A stretch of 64,000 bases of DNA from the NCBI RefSeq assembly GCF_014646235.1, contig NZ_BMNB01000017.1, forward strand, positions 78,748 to 142,747, in the 5' to 3' direction. Positions 44,120 to 52,917 of this stretch are shown here, piece by piece. A program made the translations under genes and the position numbers. The notes beneath the pieces were generated by a model. It worked only from the letters and a program-made list of their open reading frames with translations, had not been told where the DNA came from and did not search any database. Numbering within the stretch: the stretch's first letter is position 1; each line of letters starts with the position of its first letter. The DNA comes from Micromonospora sonchi. GTDB taxonomy: Bacteria > Actinomycetota > Actinomycetes > Mycobacteriales > Micromonosporaceae.

Positions 44120-44193
44120 TGGGGCGGGCGGGACTCGAACCCGCGACCGAGGGATTATGAGTCCCCTGCTCTAACCGGCTGAGCTACCGCCCC
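44120..44193 (-). tRNA. tRNA with CAT anticodon (Ile2, or elongator Met)
   Basis: A 74-base cloverleaf is read on the minus strand: acceptor GGGGCGG pairs with CCGCCCC, D-arm TAGCTCAGCCGGTTAGAGCA, anticodon loop CTCATAA, T-arm with GGTTCGAGTCC, discriminator A. CCA is not encoded. The CAT anticodon is shared by elongator tRNA-Met and the lysidine-modified tRNA-Ile2. The TCATAAT stem-loop context and the GGTCGCGGG variable region look more like Ile2, but I cannot exclude Met. Its 3' end borders an integrase remnant. Confidence 0.9.
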
Positions 44194-44323
44194 GGCACCG
44201 GGCGGAATTTTATCCCGCTCGGTTGATCAGCCGAACAGCGCCACGGCGTCTTTTTTACGGCGCCGCCCTGACCAGCAGCGCGACGGGCAACGCGACATCG
44301 ACCAGGAGACGGCGACACGAGAA

Positions 44324-44348
44324 ACGCCCACCGGCTTGCGGTGGGCGT
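44324..44348 (-). terminator. Terminator hairpin after tRNA-Asn
   Basis: On the minus strand a perfect 10-bp stem (ACGCCCACCG at 44324-44333 with CGGTGGGCGT at 44339-44348, five-base loop) is followed by TTTCTC. It lies 16 bases after the tRNA-Asn gene, between the two tRNAs, so each tRNA is probably transcribed separately. Confidence 0.75.
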
Positions 44349-44363
44349 CACGATGAGGAGAAG

Positions 44364-44436
44364 CTCCCCCGTTTGGACTCGAACCAAAAACCTGCCGGTT
44401 AACAGCCGGCTGCTCTGCCAATTGAGCTACGGGGGA
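44364..44436 (-). tRNA. tRNA-Asn (GTT)
   Basis: A 73-base minus-strand cloverleaf has acceptor TCCCCCG pairing with CGGGGGA, D-arm GTAGCTCAATTGGCAGAGCA, anticodon loop CTGTTAA (GTT), and T-loop GGTTCGAGTCC, with discriminator G. No CCA is encoded. All stems pair well, so this is an intact gene. Confidence 0.96.
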
Positions 44437-44710
44437 CCGTATCCGCACTCGGCGAGGATCTCTCCGCAACCGAGCGACGGGGACAAGAGTACAGGACTCT
44501 GGGGGGTCTTGGTCCAGGGGGTTACCCATCCCGAGCCGAGGTCGGAGGAACGGATTACCCGGACAAATCACCATCCCGGCACCAGGAGGTATGAGCGGAG
44601 AGCAGGATGGGTAGTTAGCTGCCGACGACAGGACGCAGGCGCGAACGGGTCGGTCCCACCCACGGACACGGGGGCGGGACGACGGCGCGTCAGGTACGAG
44701 AGGAGCCGCC

Positions 44711-45100
44711 ATGCGCGGAAAGATCATGTTCCTTGGCGGGCTGGCTGCAGGGTTCGTCCTGGGCGCCCGTGCCGGCCGGGAGAAGTACGAGGAGTTGGTG
44801 GTCCGGGGCCGCAAGGTGCTCGACCACCCCACCGTCCAGGAGGCGGCCGGCGTCGCGCAGGCCCAGGCGAGCCGGCTCTACAGCGAGGGCAAGGACAAGC
44901 TCGGCCACTCCAAGCTGGGCGAGAAGCTGAGCCAGAACGGCAAGCAGGGGGTCACCCCCGCCGACGACACCTTCGCTGGCACGCCCGCGACGGCCAGCGC
45001 CAGATCGGGTTCCAGCTCGTCGGGCTCGACCACCAGCTCGACGTCGAGCACCCCCCGCAGCAAGCCGTCCGGCTCCGGCACGAGCGGCACCGCCGTCTGA
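44711..45100 (+). CDS. YtxH-like small protein with Ser-rich tail
   Basis: This 129-residue protein has a hydrophobic N-terminal segment (KIMFLGGLAAGFVLGARAGR), a helical middle and a Ser/Thr/Gly-rich tail. The start plus EKYEELVVRGRKVLDHPTVQ resembles the YtxH/DUF-type envelope stress proteins of actinobacteria. It is probably membrane-associated. GAGGAG is placed well before the ATG. A 12-bp GC hairpin follows the stop. Function is unknown. Confidence 0.75.
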   Translation: MRGKIMFLGGLAAGFVLGARAGREKYEELVVRGRKVLDHPTVQEAAGVAQAQASRLYSEGKDKLGHSKLGEKLSQNGKQGVTPADDTFAGTPATASARSGSSSSGSTTSSTSSTPRSKPSGSGTSGTAV

Positions 45101-45110
45101 CACCACACTC

Positions 45111-45147
45111 GAACGGGCCCGGCCGCCAACTGGCGCCGGGCCCGTTC
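45111..45147 (+). terminator. Hairpin after the YtxH-like gene
   Basis: GAACGGGCCCGG (45111-45122) and CCGGGCCCGTTC (45136-45147) form a perfect 12-bp stem with a 13-base loop that begins ten bases after the stop codon. The sequence CGTTTG follows. Confidence 0.75.
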
Positions 45148-45370
45148 CGTTTGCGCACGTCAAGGGGAGGTGAGCCGCAACGAGGGGACTTTTGCCTATA
45201 TTGAGCGAAAGTGCGGCCGCTCTGGCCAAAACTTCTGCCGCCAGCCTCTTCTCTTTGATGTCGATCACAAATATCGTCCTCGTTAGACCTGGCCAGGCTC
45301 GTTTGGTATCCCCCACCACCTCGCTGCCCCGTGGCGGCGGGGCGGACCTGACCGATCAGAGCGAGGTTCG

Positions 45371-48300
45371 ATGCGCAGACCGTTCGGACGAAGAGCCCTC
45401 ACCTACCTGAGTCTTCTCACCCTCGTCGGCGCGACGCTGGTCGCGACCGAGCCGCAACAGGCCGCACCGGTACAGGCCGCGCCCCTGTCCGGGGAGCCGG
45501 CACCGCACAGCAACGGCAACCAGTACAAGGTCCTCGTCTTCACCCGGTCCGCCGACGGCAGTCACCCCGCCACCGCAGCCGGCGTCGAGGCGATCAGGCA
45601 GCTCGGCCAGGAGCGTCGGTTCTCCGTCTCGGTCACCGACGACGCGCGTAAGTTCGACGCGCCGCATCTCAAGCAGTACCGCGCGGTGGTGTTCCTCAAC
45701 ACCGCCGGCAGCCTGCTGAACGACGCCCAGCGGGCGGCGTTCGAGCGGTACTTCCGCGACGGCGGCGGCTTCGTCGGCGTGCACTCGGCGATCGAGGCGG
45801 AGCCGGGCTGGTCCTTCCTCGACGAGGTGCTGGGCACCCGCGCCGTCGGCGCTGCCACGCCCGCCGGCGAAGCGAGGGTGACCGTGGCCGACCGGGTGCA
45901 CCCGGCCTCGGCCAGCCTGCCCGAGCGATGGACCACGACCGACCGGTGGTACAACTTCGCGGCCAATGTCCGGGGCTTCTCGCACGTCCTGGCCACCGTG
46001 GACGAGAAGACGTACAGCGGCGGCACCATGGGCTTCGACCACCCGATCACCTGGTGCAAGGACCACCGGGGCGGCCGGTCCTTCTACACCGGGCTCGGCG
46101 CGACCGCGGCGAGCTTCCGCGGTGCCGACCTGCGCGCCCACCTGGGCGGCGCGATCCAGTGGGCGGCCGGCACCACCGACGGCGACTGCGGCGCGACGGT
46201 GCTGGCCAACTACCAGATGACCGTGATCGGCGCGCAGCCCAACGTCAACGAGCCGATCGGCTTCGACGTGCTGCCCGACGGGCGGGTCATCCAGACCGAC
46301 CGCCGCGGCGGCGTACGGCTGCACGAACCGGACGGCAACCAGACCACCCTGCTGGCCCAGATCCCGGTCTACACCCACAGCGAGGACGGGATGTACGGCC
46401 CGGCGATCGACAGGGATTTCGCCACCAACAAGTGGGTCTACCTCTTCTACGCCCCACTGCTGGACACTCCCACCGGCGCCGCGCCGGCCACCAGCACCAA
46501 CCCGAACGCCTGGGACGGGTGGAAGGGCTACTTCCAGTTGTCGCGGTTCAAGTTCGTCGACGGCGAGAACCCCTCGCTCGACGTGGCCAGCGAGCAGAAG
46601 ATCATGCAGGTGCCGGTGGACCGGGGCGCCTGCTGTCACGTGGCCGGCGACATCGCCTTCGACTCGGAGAACAACCTCTGGCTGGTCACCGGGGACGACA
46701 CCCCGGCCGGCGGCGGTGGTTCGGGCGGCTTCTCCCCGCACAACGACTCGGTGAGCGCCAGCGGCGTCTACCAGGCGCCGTTCGTGGACGCCCGGCGCAG
46801 CTCGGCCAACACCAACGACCTGCGCGGCAAGATCCTGCGGATCAGCGTGCAGCCGGACGGCAGCTACACCATCCCCGAGGGGAACCTGTTCCCCGAGGCG
46901 GACCACCCGGGTGACCGGACCCGGCCGGAGATCTACGCGATGGGGCTGCGGAACCCGTTCCGGATCACCCTGGACAAGAACGACGTCGCCTACATCACCG
47001 ACTACTCCCCCGACTCCTCGACCGCGGCGGTCGGCCGGGGGCCGGCGGGCACCGGTCGGATGATGGTGGTCGACAAGCCGGCCAACTACGGCTGGCCGAT
47101 GTGTGTGCAGCCTGACCTGCCGTACATCGAGATGAACTGGACCACCAGCCCCATCTCGCCGATCGCGCCGTTCGACTGCGCGGCGCCGAGGAACACCTCC
47201 CGGCACAACACCGGCCTGGTCGACCTGCCGCCGGTGGAGAAGTCGGAGCTCTGGTATTCGTTCCAGGCCCCGACCCCGTGCCCGGAGTCCTACCTGTCCA
47301 CCCCGACCCAGACCTGCCCGGTGCTCTTCCCCGAACTCGGCACCGGTGGGGTGGGTCCGCACGGCGCGGCGAAGTACGACTACGACCCGGAGCTGAGGTC
47401 GGAGACGAAGTTCCCCGCGTACTACGACGGCGCGATCTTCTTCGGCGAGTTCACCCGGGACTACCTGCGGGAGGTCCGGCTCGACTCGCAGGGCGAGATC
47501 CTGAAGATCAACGATCTGTTGAGCTGCGGCGGAGGCCCGGTCACGCCGGCCAAGCCGTTCCTCTGCGACAACCCGATGGACATGATGTGGGGCCCCGACG
47601 GCAACTTCTACCTGCTGACGTACGGGGACGGGTTCTTCAACATCAACCCCGACGCGGCGATGGTGAAGTTCAGTTACGTCAAGGGCCTGCGGGCGCCGAC
47701 GGCGGTGCTGAACGCGACCCCGACCAACGGCCGCGCCCCGCTGACCGTGGCCTTCTCCAGCGACGGGTCGCGCGACCCGGACCCGGCGGACTCCATCTCG
47801 TTCGCCTGGGACTTCGACGGCAACGGCACGGTCGACTCCGTCGACCCGAACCCGACGTTCACGTACACCGTCAACGGCGTCTACACGGCGCGGCTGACGG
47901 TCACCGACTCCAGCGGCAAGACCGCGACGGCGAACACCACCATCACGGTCGGCAACACCGCCCCGACGGTCCGGGTGGACGTACCGATCGAGGGCGGCTT
48001 CTTCAACTGGGGTGACGACATCCCCTGGTCGGTGACGGTCACCGACCCGGAGGACGGGCCGATCGACTGCAGCAGGGTCGAGGTGACCTTCGTACTCGGC
48101 CACGACGACCACGGGCACGGCGGGGCGAACCAGCTCGGCTGCTCCGGGGTGCTGCCCACGGTCGCCGATGACGCCTCACACGGCGGCTACATCTACGGCG
48201 TGATCAGCGCGACCTACACCGACAAGGGCGCCAACGGGCAGCCGCCGTTGACCACCATCGGTCAGCAGGTCATCCAGGACAAGTTGCAGCAGGTGGAGTT

Positions 48301-48715
48301 CGCCCGGGAGCAGTCCGGGACCACCGTCGGCAACAGCGCCGACACCGGCGGCGGGCAGCAGCGCGGCAGCCTCGACGACGGTGACTGGATCGCGATCAAC
48401 GGCACGGTCAACCTGACGAACATCGACTCGGTCACCCTGCGTACCTCCGGGGGCAGTGCGGCCACGGCCGGGCAGCCGCGGTTCAAGGTCGAGTTGCGCA
48501 GGGACTCGCCGACCGGACCGTTGCTGACCACCGCCACGGTAAACGCGACCACCGGCAACAACGCCTTCACCAGCACCACCGTGCCGGTCACCGACCCGGG
48601 CGGCACGTTCCGGCTCTACCTGGTGTTCACCACCGTTGCGGGCGGACCGGCCAGCGGCTTCGGCAACCTCAACTGGGTCCGGTTCAACGGCGCGGGTATC
48701 GGCGTCGCCCCCTAG
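45371..48715 (+). CDS. Secreted ThuA - sugar dehydrogenase - PKD multidomain protein
   Basis: This is an exported 1114-residue enzyme. A signal peptide ends near residue 37. A ThuA-like domain (about 50-275) is followed by a glucose/sorbosone-dehydrogenase-type beta-propeller (about 285-770, with PVYTHSEDGMYGPAIDRDFA and LRGKILRISVQPDGSYTIPE), a PKD domain (about 775-865, SFAWDFDGNGTVDSVDPNPT) and a C-terminal jelly-roll-like carbohydrate-binding region. ThuA proteins act on 3-keto sugars, and the propeller, which uses PQQ in known members, oxidises sugars. The same domain sets recur in the next genes. It heads a locus with two TIM-barrel proteins and a ROK regulator, so it probably oxidises an extracellular glycoside. 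No PQQ genes are in the window. Confidence 0.88.
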   Translation: MRRPFGRRALTYLSLLTLVGATLVATEPQQAAPVQAAPLSGEPAPHSNGNQYKVLVFTRSADGSHPATAAGVEAIRQLGQERRFSVSVTDDARKFDAPHLKQYRAVVFLNTAGSLLNDAQRAAFERYFRDGGGFVGVHSAIEAEPGWSFLDEVLGTRAVGAATPAGEARVTVADRVHPASASLPERWTTTDRWYNFAANVRGFSHVLATVDEKTYSGGTMGFDHPITWCKDHRGGRSFYTGLGATAASFRGADLRAHLGGAIQWAAGTTDGDCGATVLANYQMTVIGAQPNVNEPIGFDVLPDGRVIQTDRRGGVRLHEPDGNQTTLLAQIPVYTHSEDGMYGPAIDRDFATNKWVYLFYAPLLDTPTGAAPATSTNPNAWDGWKGYFQLSRFKFVDGENPSLDVASEQKIMQVPVDRGACCHVAGDIAFDSENNLWLVTGDDTPAGGGGSGGFSPHNDSVSASGVYQAPFVDARRSSANTNDLRGKILRISVQPDGSYTIPEGNLFPEADHPGDRTRPEIYAMGLRNPFRITLDKNDVAYITDYSPDSSTAAVGRGPAGTGRMMVVDKPANYGWPMCVQPDLPYIEMNWTTSPISPIAPFDCAAPRNTSRHNTGLVDLPPVEKSELWYSFQAPTPCPESYLSTPTQTCPVLFPELGTGGVGPHGAAKYDYDPELRSETKFPAYYDGAIFFGEFTRDYLREVRLDSQGEILKINDLLSCGGGPVTPAKPFLCDNPMDMMWGPDGNFYLLTYGDGFFNINPDAAMVKFSYVKGLRAPTAVLNATPTNGRAPLTVAFSSDGSRDPDPADSISFAWDFDGNGTVDSVDPNPTFTYTVNGVYTARLTVTDSSGKTATANTTITVGNTAPTVRVDVPIEGGFFNWGDDIPWSVTVTDPEDGPIDCSRVEVTFVLGHDDHGHGGANQLGCSGVLPTVADDASHGGYIYGVISATYTDKGANGQPPLTTIGQQVIQDKLQQVEFAREQSGTTVGNSADTGGGQQRGSLDDGDWIAINGTVNLTNIDSVTLRTSGGSAATAGQPRFKVELRRDSPTGPLLTTATVNATTGNNAFTSTTVPVTDPGGTFRLYLVFTTVAGGPASGFGNLNWVRFNGAGIGVAP

Positions 48716-48729
48716 CCAGCACCACCACC

Positions 48730-48759
48730 GGCCGGGGCCGCCGCGCGGCGGCCCCGGCC
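48730..48759. terminator. GC hairpin between the ThuA and TIM-barrel genes
   Basis: GGCCGGGGCCGCC (48730-48742) pairs perfectly with GGCGGCCCCGGCC (48747-48759) over GCGC. It lies 15 bases after the stop and 37 before the next start, so it may attenuate transcription between these genes and not fully separate them. Confidence 0.65.
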
Positions 48760-48796
48760 AACCACCCGACAGCACCACCGAGAAAGGCAACAGCAC

Positions 48797-49882
48797 ATGA
48801 GCGACAGTCAGCACGGAATGAGCCGCCGCCGGATGCTCGGCGCCATCGCCGGCGCGGCCGGCGCGGCGGCCGTCGGCGCCGCCGGCTTCGGTTCCGCGGC
48901 AGCCGCCAACGGCAAGGGCAAGGCCAACGGCGTGCTCGTGCCGCCCGGCAAGCGCGGCATCATCCTCTACAGCGTCCGGGACCGGATCACCGCCGCCCCG
49001 GACACCAGTGGTGTGCCGTACGGCTTCGAGCGGGTACTCGCCAGGATCGCCGAGATCGGCTACAAGGAGGTCGAGTTCGCCGGATACACCCAGAACACCG
49101 GAATCCTGGGCCGGCAGATCACCCCGGTGGAGCTCCGGAAGATCCTGGACGACAACGGGCTGCGCGCCAACGGCTCGCACGCTTCCATTCCCGGCAGCGT
49201 CACGCCGAACACCATCGCCGCGTTCGAGCAGACCCTCGACACCGCCGAGATCCTCGGCACGCAGCACATCGGCACCGGCAGCGACCCGACGAACAGCAAC
49301 TACAAGGCCGACTGGGACGCCGCCGCGGACCGGTGGAACCTGTTCGGCGAGATGGCCGCCGCCCGAGGGCTGAAGCTGTACACGCACAACCACGACGCGG
49401 CGTACAACTTCCTGCTCGACAGCGGGCCGCTGGACGGCCTGGGTCGACCGACCCGGTCCTCCGGCATCCGCAAGTTGGAGTACTTCTTCAACCTGACCGA
49501 GGCCGACAAGGTCTACTTCGAGATGGACATCTACTGGGCGCACGTGGCCCAGCACCGGTGGCACACCTACACCGACCCGGACGGCAACCCGCAGACGAAC
49601 ATCTTCGACCCGCTGGCCACCGTCGCCACCCGGACCAAGCGGTTCCCGCTGTTCCACGCGAAGGACGGCGCCTTCAACCCCAACACCACCAACGGCTACG
49701 AGATGGTGCCGCTCGGCGAGGGCGACATCGACTACCTCAATTTCTTCGCCAACATGGGCGCGAAGGGCTACCACAACCCGATGTGGGAGCAGGACAACGC
49801 GCCCGGCGGCGCCGCCGACCCGGGCCGCTCGCTGCGGTACGCCGAGGTGAGCTACCAGCACATGGCGGGTCTGCGGGGCTGA
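48797..49882 (+). CDS. Tat-exported sugar phosphate isomerase/epimerase-like TIM-barrel protein
   Basis: This 361-residue protein has a twin-arginine signal (MSRRRMLGAIAGAAGAAAVG at 8-27), so it is exported folded, then a xylose-isomerase-like TIM barrel (ARIAEIGYKEVEFAGYTQNT; EMDIYWAHVA; PLFHAKDGAF). The acidic metal-ligand pattern of the family is partly preserved, as in YFEMDIYW. Together with the preceding ThuA/dehydrogenase protein it probably processes an oxidised sugar outside the cell. It is separated from the ROK regulator gene by a hairpin. Confidence 0.88.
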   Translation: MSDSQHGMSRRRMLGAIAGAAGAAAVGAAGFGSAAAANGKGKANGVLVPPGKRGIILYSVRDRITAAPDTSGVPYGFERVLARIAEIGYKEVEFAGYTQNTGILGRQITPVELRKILDDNGLRANGSHASIPGSVTPNTIAAFEQTLDTAEILGTQHIGTGSDPTNSNYKADWDAAADRWNLFGEMAAARGLKLYTHNHDAAYNFLLDSGPLDGLGRPTRSSGIRKLEYFFNLTEADKVYFEMDIYWAHVAQHRWHTYTDPDGNPQTNIFDPLATVATRTKRFPLFHAKDGAFNPNTTNGYEMVPLGEGDIDYLNFFANMGAKGYHNPMWEQDNAPGGAADPGRSLRYAEVSYQHMAGLRG

Positions 49883-49928
49883 GCACCCCTCGGGCCCGTG
49901 GAGCTGACGGTCCCGAACTCCCGCACCC

Positions 49929-49960
49929 AGGGGCCGCGTCCGGTGACGGACGCGGCCCCT
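49929..49960 (+). terminator. 14-bp hairpin after the Tat-exported gene
   Basis: AGGGGCCGCGTCCG (49929-49942) and CGGACGCGGCCCCT (49947-49960) form a perfect stem with a GTGA loop. It sits about 50 bases after the stop codon and separates the exported protein from the ROK regulator. Confidence 0.75.
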
Positions 49961-50015
49961 GCCGGCTGTCGGCGCGGAACACCGGCGTGGAAAACTCCGA
50001 CCGGAGGTGATGGTG

Positions 50016-51194
50016 ATGACGCTGCTCCGACCGGAGAACCCGCATCAGGCACGGCTGGTCCGGTTGCTGCGCGACGACGGTCCCCGGTCCCGGGTGGAGT
50101 TGGGCGACCGTCTGGGGCTGTCCCGGTCGACGCTCACCGCCGAGTTGGACCGGCTCGTCGCGCGCGGGCTGGTGGAGATCGCCGGACCGGCGGCCTCTCG
50201 CGGCGGGCGTCGGTCCTCGCTGCTGCGCCTCGCCGCCGGCGTACGCTTCGCCAGCGTCGTCGTGGCGGCGGACCGGATTCGGGTGGCGGTCACCGACGGT
50301 GAGCTGAACGTGCTGGCCGAGGCGGGCGAGCCGGTGGACGTACGCGGTGGGCCCGAAGCGGTGATCGGCCGCGCCGCCGAGCTGATCGGGAAGCTCCGCG
50401 CCGACCTGGGCGTCGCCGACGTCACCGGAGTCGGCGTCGCCCTGCCCGGCTCGGTCGACGGCGGCGTGTGCGTCGCGCCGGCCGTGCTGCCCGGTTGGCA
50501 GCGCTTCGGAGTCCGGGACGCCTTCGCCACCGAGTTGGGCTGTCCGGCACGGGTCGACAACGACGCCAACGTGTTCGCGCTCGGCGAGCAGCACGCCGGG
50601 ATCGGCCGTACCTTCGAGGATTTTCTCTACCTGAAGCTCGGCACGGCGGTCGGCTGCGGGCTGGTTCTCGGCGGCTCGCTCCACCTCGGCTCGACCAACA
50701 GCGCGGGCGACATCGCGCACCTGTCACTCGACGATGACGGGCCGGTCTGCGCCTGCGGGGAGATCGGGTGCCTTGAGGCGTACTGCGGCGACGCCGGGCT
50801 GGTCCGGGCGGCGTTGGTGATCGCCCGGTCGGGCCGCTCCGCCGCGCTGGCCGCCCGGCTGGCCGAGGCCGGGGTGCTCACCGTGCCGGACATCGCCGCG
50901 GCCGCGACCGCCGGTGACCCGGCCGCGCAGGCGCTGATCCGGGACGCCGCCCGTCGCCTCGGCCGGGTGCTCGTCAGCCTGGTCAGCTTCGTCAACCCCG
51001 GCATCGTGGTGATCGGCGGCACGCCCGACGGGCTCGGGCACATCATGCTCTCCGAGATCCGGGGCGTGGTCTACCGGCGGTCGGCGCCGCTGGCCACCGG
51101 CACCATGCCGGTCGTCCTCTCCGATCTGGCGGACCGGGCCGGGCTGGTGGGCGCGGCCCGCCTGGTCAGCGAGCACGTCTTCAGCGTCGACTGA
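50016..51194 (+). CDS. ROK-family transcriptional regulator
   Basis: This 392-residue regulator has an N-terminal winged helix (residues ~10-60: ARLVRLLRDDGPRSRVELGD, RLGLSRSTLTAELDRLVARG) and a ROK sugar-binding domain containing RVDNDANVFALGE and the zinc motif CACGEIGCLEAY. ROK regulators repress sugar genes and are released by a sugar or sugar phosphate. The start at 50016 has GGAGG eight bases upstream; GTG and ATG codons at 50007-50013 overlap that site and are less likely. It is placed amid the sugar-oxidation genes and is the obvious candidate regulator. Confidence 0.93.
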   Translation: MTLLRPENPHQARLVRLLRDDGPRSRVELGDRLGLSRSTLTAELDRLVARGLVEIAGPAASRGGRRSSLLRLAAGVRFASVVVAADRIRVAVTDGELNVLAEAGEPVDVRGGPEAVIGRAAELIGKLRADLGVADVTGVGVALPGSVDGGVCVAPAVLPGWQRFGVRDAFATELGCPARVDNDANVFALGEQHAGIGRTFEDFLYLKLGTAVGCGLVLGGSLHLGSTNSAGDIAHLSLDDDGPVCACGEIGCLEAYCGDAGLVRAALVIARSGRSAALAARLAEAGVLTVPDIAAAATAGDPAAQALIRDAARRLGRVLVSLVSFVNPGIVVIGGTPDGLGHIMLSEIRGVVYRRSAPLATGTMPVVLSDLADRAGLVGAARLVSEHVFSVD

Positions 51195-51200
51195 TTCATC

Positions 51201-51245
51201 GGGTACGGCGGACCTGCTTCCCGGGGGCCGGCAGGCGCCGTACCC
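51201..51245. terminator. Hairpin between convergent ROK and epimerase genes
   Basis: GGGTACGGCG (51201-51210) pairs with CGCCGTACCC (51236-51245), with an inner CCTGC/GCAGG stem. It lies seven bases after the ROK stop and 15 bases before the opposing stop, consistent with a bidirectional terminator. Confidence 0.65.
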
Positions 51246-51260
51246 CCGGGATCGGTTGGT

Positions 51261-52268
51261 TCAGTCCTTGCTGCTGAACGCCGCGTCGAAGGCGGCGGCC
51301 GGCGCGTCGAAGGCGAGCCGGCGAACGAACTGGAGCGCCTCCGGGGCACCGACCAGCCGGTCCATTCCGGCGTCCTCCCACTCGATCGAGATCGGCCCGT
51401 CGTAGCCGATCGCGTTCAGCGCCCGGAAGCAGTCCTCCCAGGGCACGTCGCCGTGGCCGGTGGAGACGAAGTCCCAGCCGCGTCGCAGGTCCGCCCAGGG
51501 CAGGTGCGAGGCGAGCCGGCCACGCCGCCCGTCGCCGGTACGCACCTTGGCGTCCTTGCAGTCGACGTGGTAGATCCGGTCGGCGAAGTCGAAGATGAAG
51601 TTGACCGGGTCGAGTTCCTGCCAGACGAAGTGCGACGGGTCCCAGTTGAGCCCGAACGCGGGACGGTGCCCGATCGCCTCCAGCGTGCGCTTGGTGGTGT
51701 AGTAGTCGTACGCGATCTCGCTCGGGTGCACCTCGTGGGCGAAGCGCACCCCGACCTCGTCGAAGACGTCCAGGATCGGGTTCCACCGGTCGGCGAAGTC
51801 CTGGTAGCCGCGTTCGATCATCGACGGCGGCACCGGCGGGAACATCGCCAGGGTGTGCCAGATCGACGAACCGGTGAAGCCGACGACGGTGTTGACCCCG
51901 AGCTTCGCCGCCGCGCGGGCGGTGTCCTTGATCTCCTCGGCGGCGCGCTGGCGTACCCCCTCGGGCTCGCCGTCCCCCCAGATCCGGGCCGGCAGGATGC
52001 CCTGGTGCCGCTCGTCGATGGGGTGGTCGCAGACCGCCTGGCCGACCAGGTGGTTGGAGATCGTGAAAACCTGGAGGTTGTGCTTGGCGAGCGTCTCCCG
52101 CTTCCGGTCGACGTACGAGTCGTCGGCCAGGGCCTTGTCGACCTCGAAGTGGTCGCCCCAGCAGGCGAGCTCCAGGCCGTCGTAGCCCCACTCGGCGGCG
52201 AGCCGGCACACCTCGTCGAACGGAAGATCGGCCCACTGGCCGGTGAACAACGTGATCGGTCGCGCCAT
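51261..52268 (-). CDS. Sugar phosphate isomerase/epimerase (xylose-isomerase-like TIM barrel)
   Basis: This 335-residue cytoplasmic TIM-barrel enzyme begins ARPITLFTGQWADLPFDEVC and has the metal-site segments FAHEVHPSEIAYD, GLNWDPSHFVW, YHVDCKDAKV and ISIEWEDAGMDR, all typical of the AP-endonuclease-2/IolE-IolI-like fold. Such enzymes convert keto-sugars or inosose derivatives. No signal peptide is present, in contrast to the Tat-exported barrel at 48797, so it probably acts after uptake. The start at 52268 is favoured over a longer frame. Confidence 0.9.
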   Translation of the reverse strand: MARPITLFTGQWADLPFDEVCRLAAEWGYDGLELACWGDHFEVDKALADDSYVDRKRETLAKHNLQVFTISNHLVGQAVCDHPIDERHQGILPARIWGDGEPEGVRQRAAEEIKDTARAAAKLGVNTVVGFTGSSIWHTLAMFPPVPPSMIERGYQDFADRWNPILDVFDEVGVRFAHEVHPSEIAYDYYTTKRTLEAIGHRPAFGLNWDPSHFVWQELDPVNFIFDFADRIYHVDCKDAKVRTGDGRRGRLASHLPWADLRRGWDFVSTGHGDVPWEDCFRALNAIGYDGPISIEWEDAGMDRLVGAPEALQFVRRLAFDAPAAAFDAAFSSKD

Positions 52269-52454
52269 GTGTCCATTTCCCCTGTCGTGTTGGGGATTCC
52301 GTACCTGCGTGACCGGGGCGAGGGGGCCGGATGTGGACGGCCGTCGAGGATCACCGGTGGGCGCGCTCGCGCCTGGGGGCCGACGGGTTGCGCCTCCCGC
52401 CGACTCACCGGCCACCTCGCGGTCGCCACCCTCACTCTAGGCGGGCGGCGCGCG

Positions 52455-52508
52455 GTTAAAAAGGGCCCCCTGTTAACGCCAGGCGTTAACAGGGGGCCCC
52501 TCCTTACA
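52455..52508. repeat. Twin GGGGGCCCC repeat, copy D
   Basis: Two blocks, GTTAAAAAGGGCCCCCTGTT and GTTAACAGGGGGCCCCTCCTT, lie around AACGCCAGGC. This copy ends one base before the stop codon of the minus-strand ThuA-DUF1080-lectin gene. Confidence 0.85.
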
Positions 52509-52509
52509 C

Positions 52510-52917
52510 CTAGGGCAGCACCCAGCGCTGGTTGGCGTTGGTGTGGCAGGTCCACAGGTGCACGGCCTGCCCGTCGGCGGAGCTGTTGTTCGACACATCC
52601 AGGCACTTGCCCGAATTCGGGTTACGCAACGTGCCGTTGGACTGCGCCGACCACACCTGCGCAGCGCCACCGTGACACGTCCACAACTGGATCTTCGTAC
52701 CATCCGCCGAGCCGGCGCCGTTGACATCCAGACACTTGCCCAACGCCCGGATCGTCGAGTTCGGCGTCACCGTCCACGTCTGCGACGCACCACCGTTACA
52801 CGTCCAGATCTGGATCTGCGTACCATCCGCCGACGAGCCGTTGCGCACGTCCAGGCACTTGCCGGCCAGGCCGGTGATCCGGCCGGTGCGGTCGCCGCTC
52901 GGCGGCGGGTTGGTGCC
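52510..52917. repeat. Ricin-lectin module, near-identical direct repeat (left copy)
   Basis: This 408-base stretch, which encodes the whole C-terminal ricin module, aligns without gaps to 54308-54715 (offset 1798). Only about ten bases differ by eye, several of them synonymous or at the very ends. Similarity ends where the two proteins' upstream domains begin. Confidence 0.9.

Noticed and set aside
45356..48118. 920-codon minus-strand frame opposite the ThuA/dehydrogenase gene
   Set aside because: The plus-strand gene has a signal peptide and three recognisable domains; the opposing frame is an Arg/Val/Gly-rich shadow.
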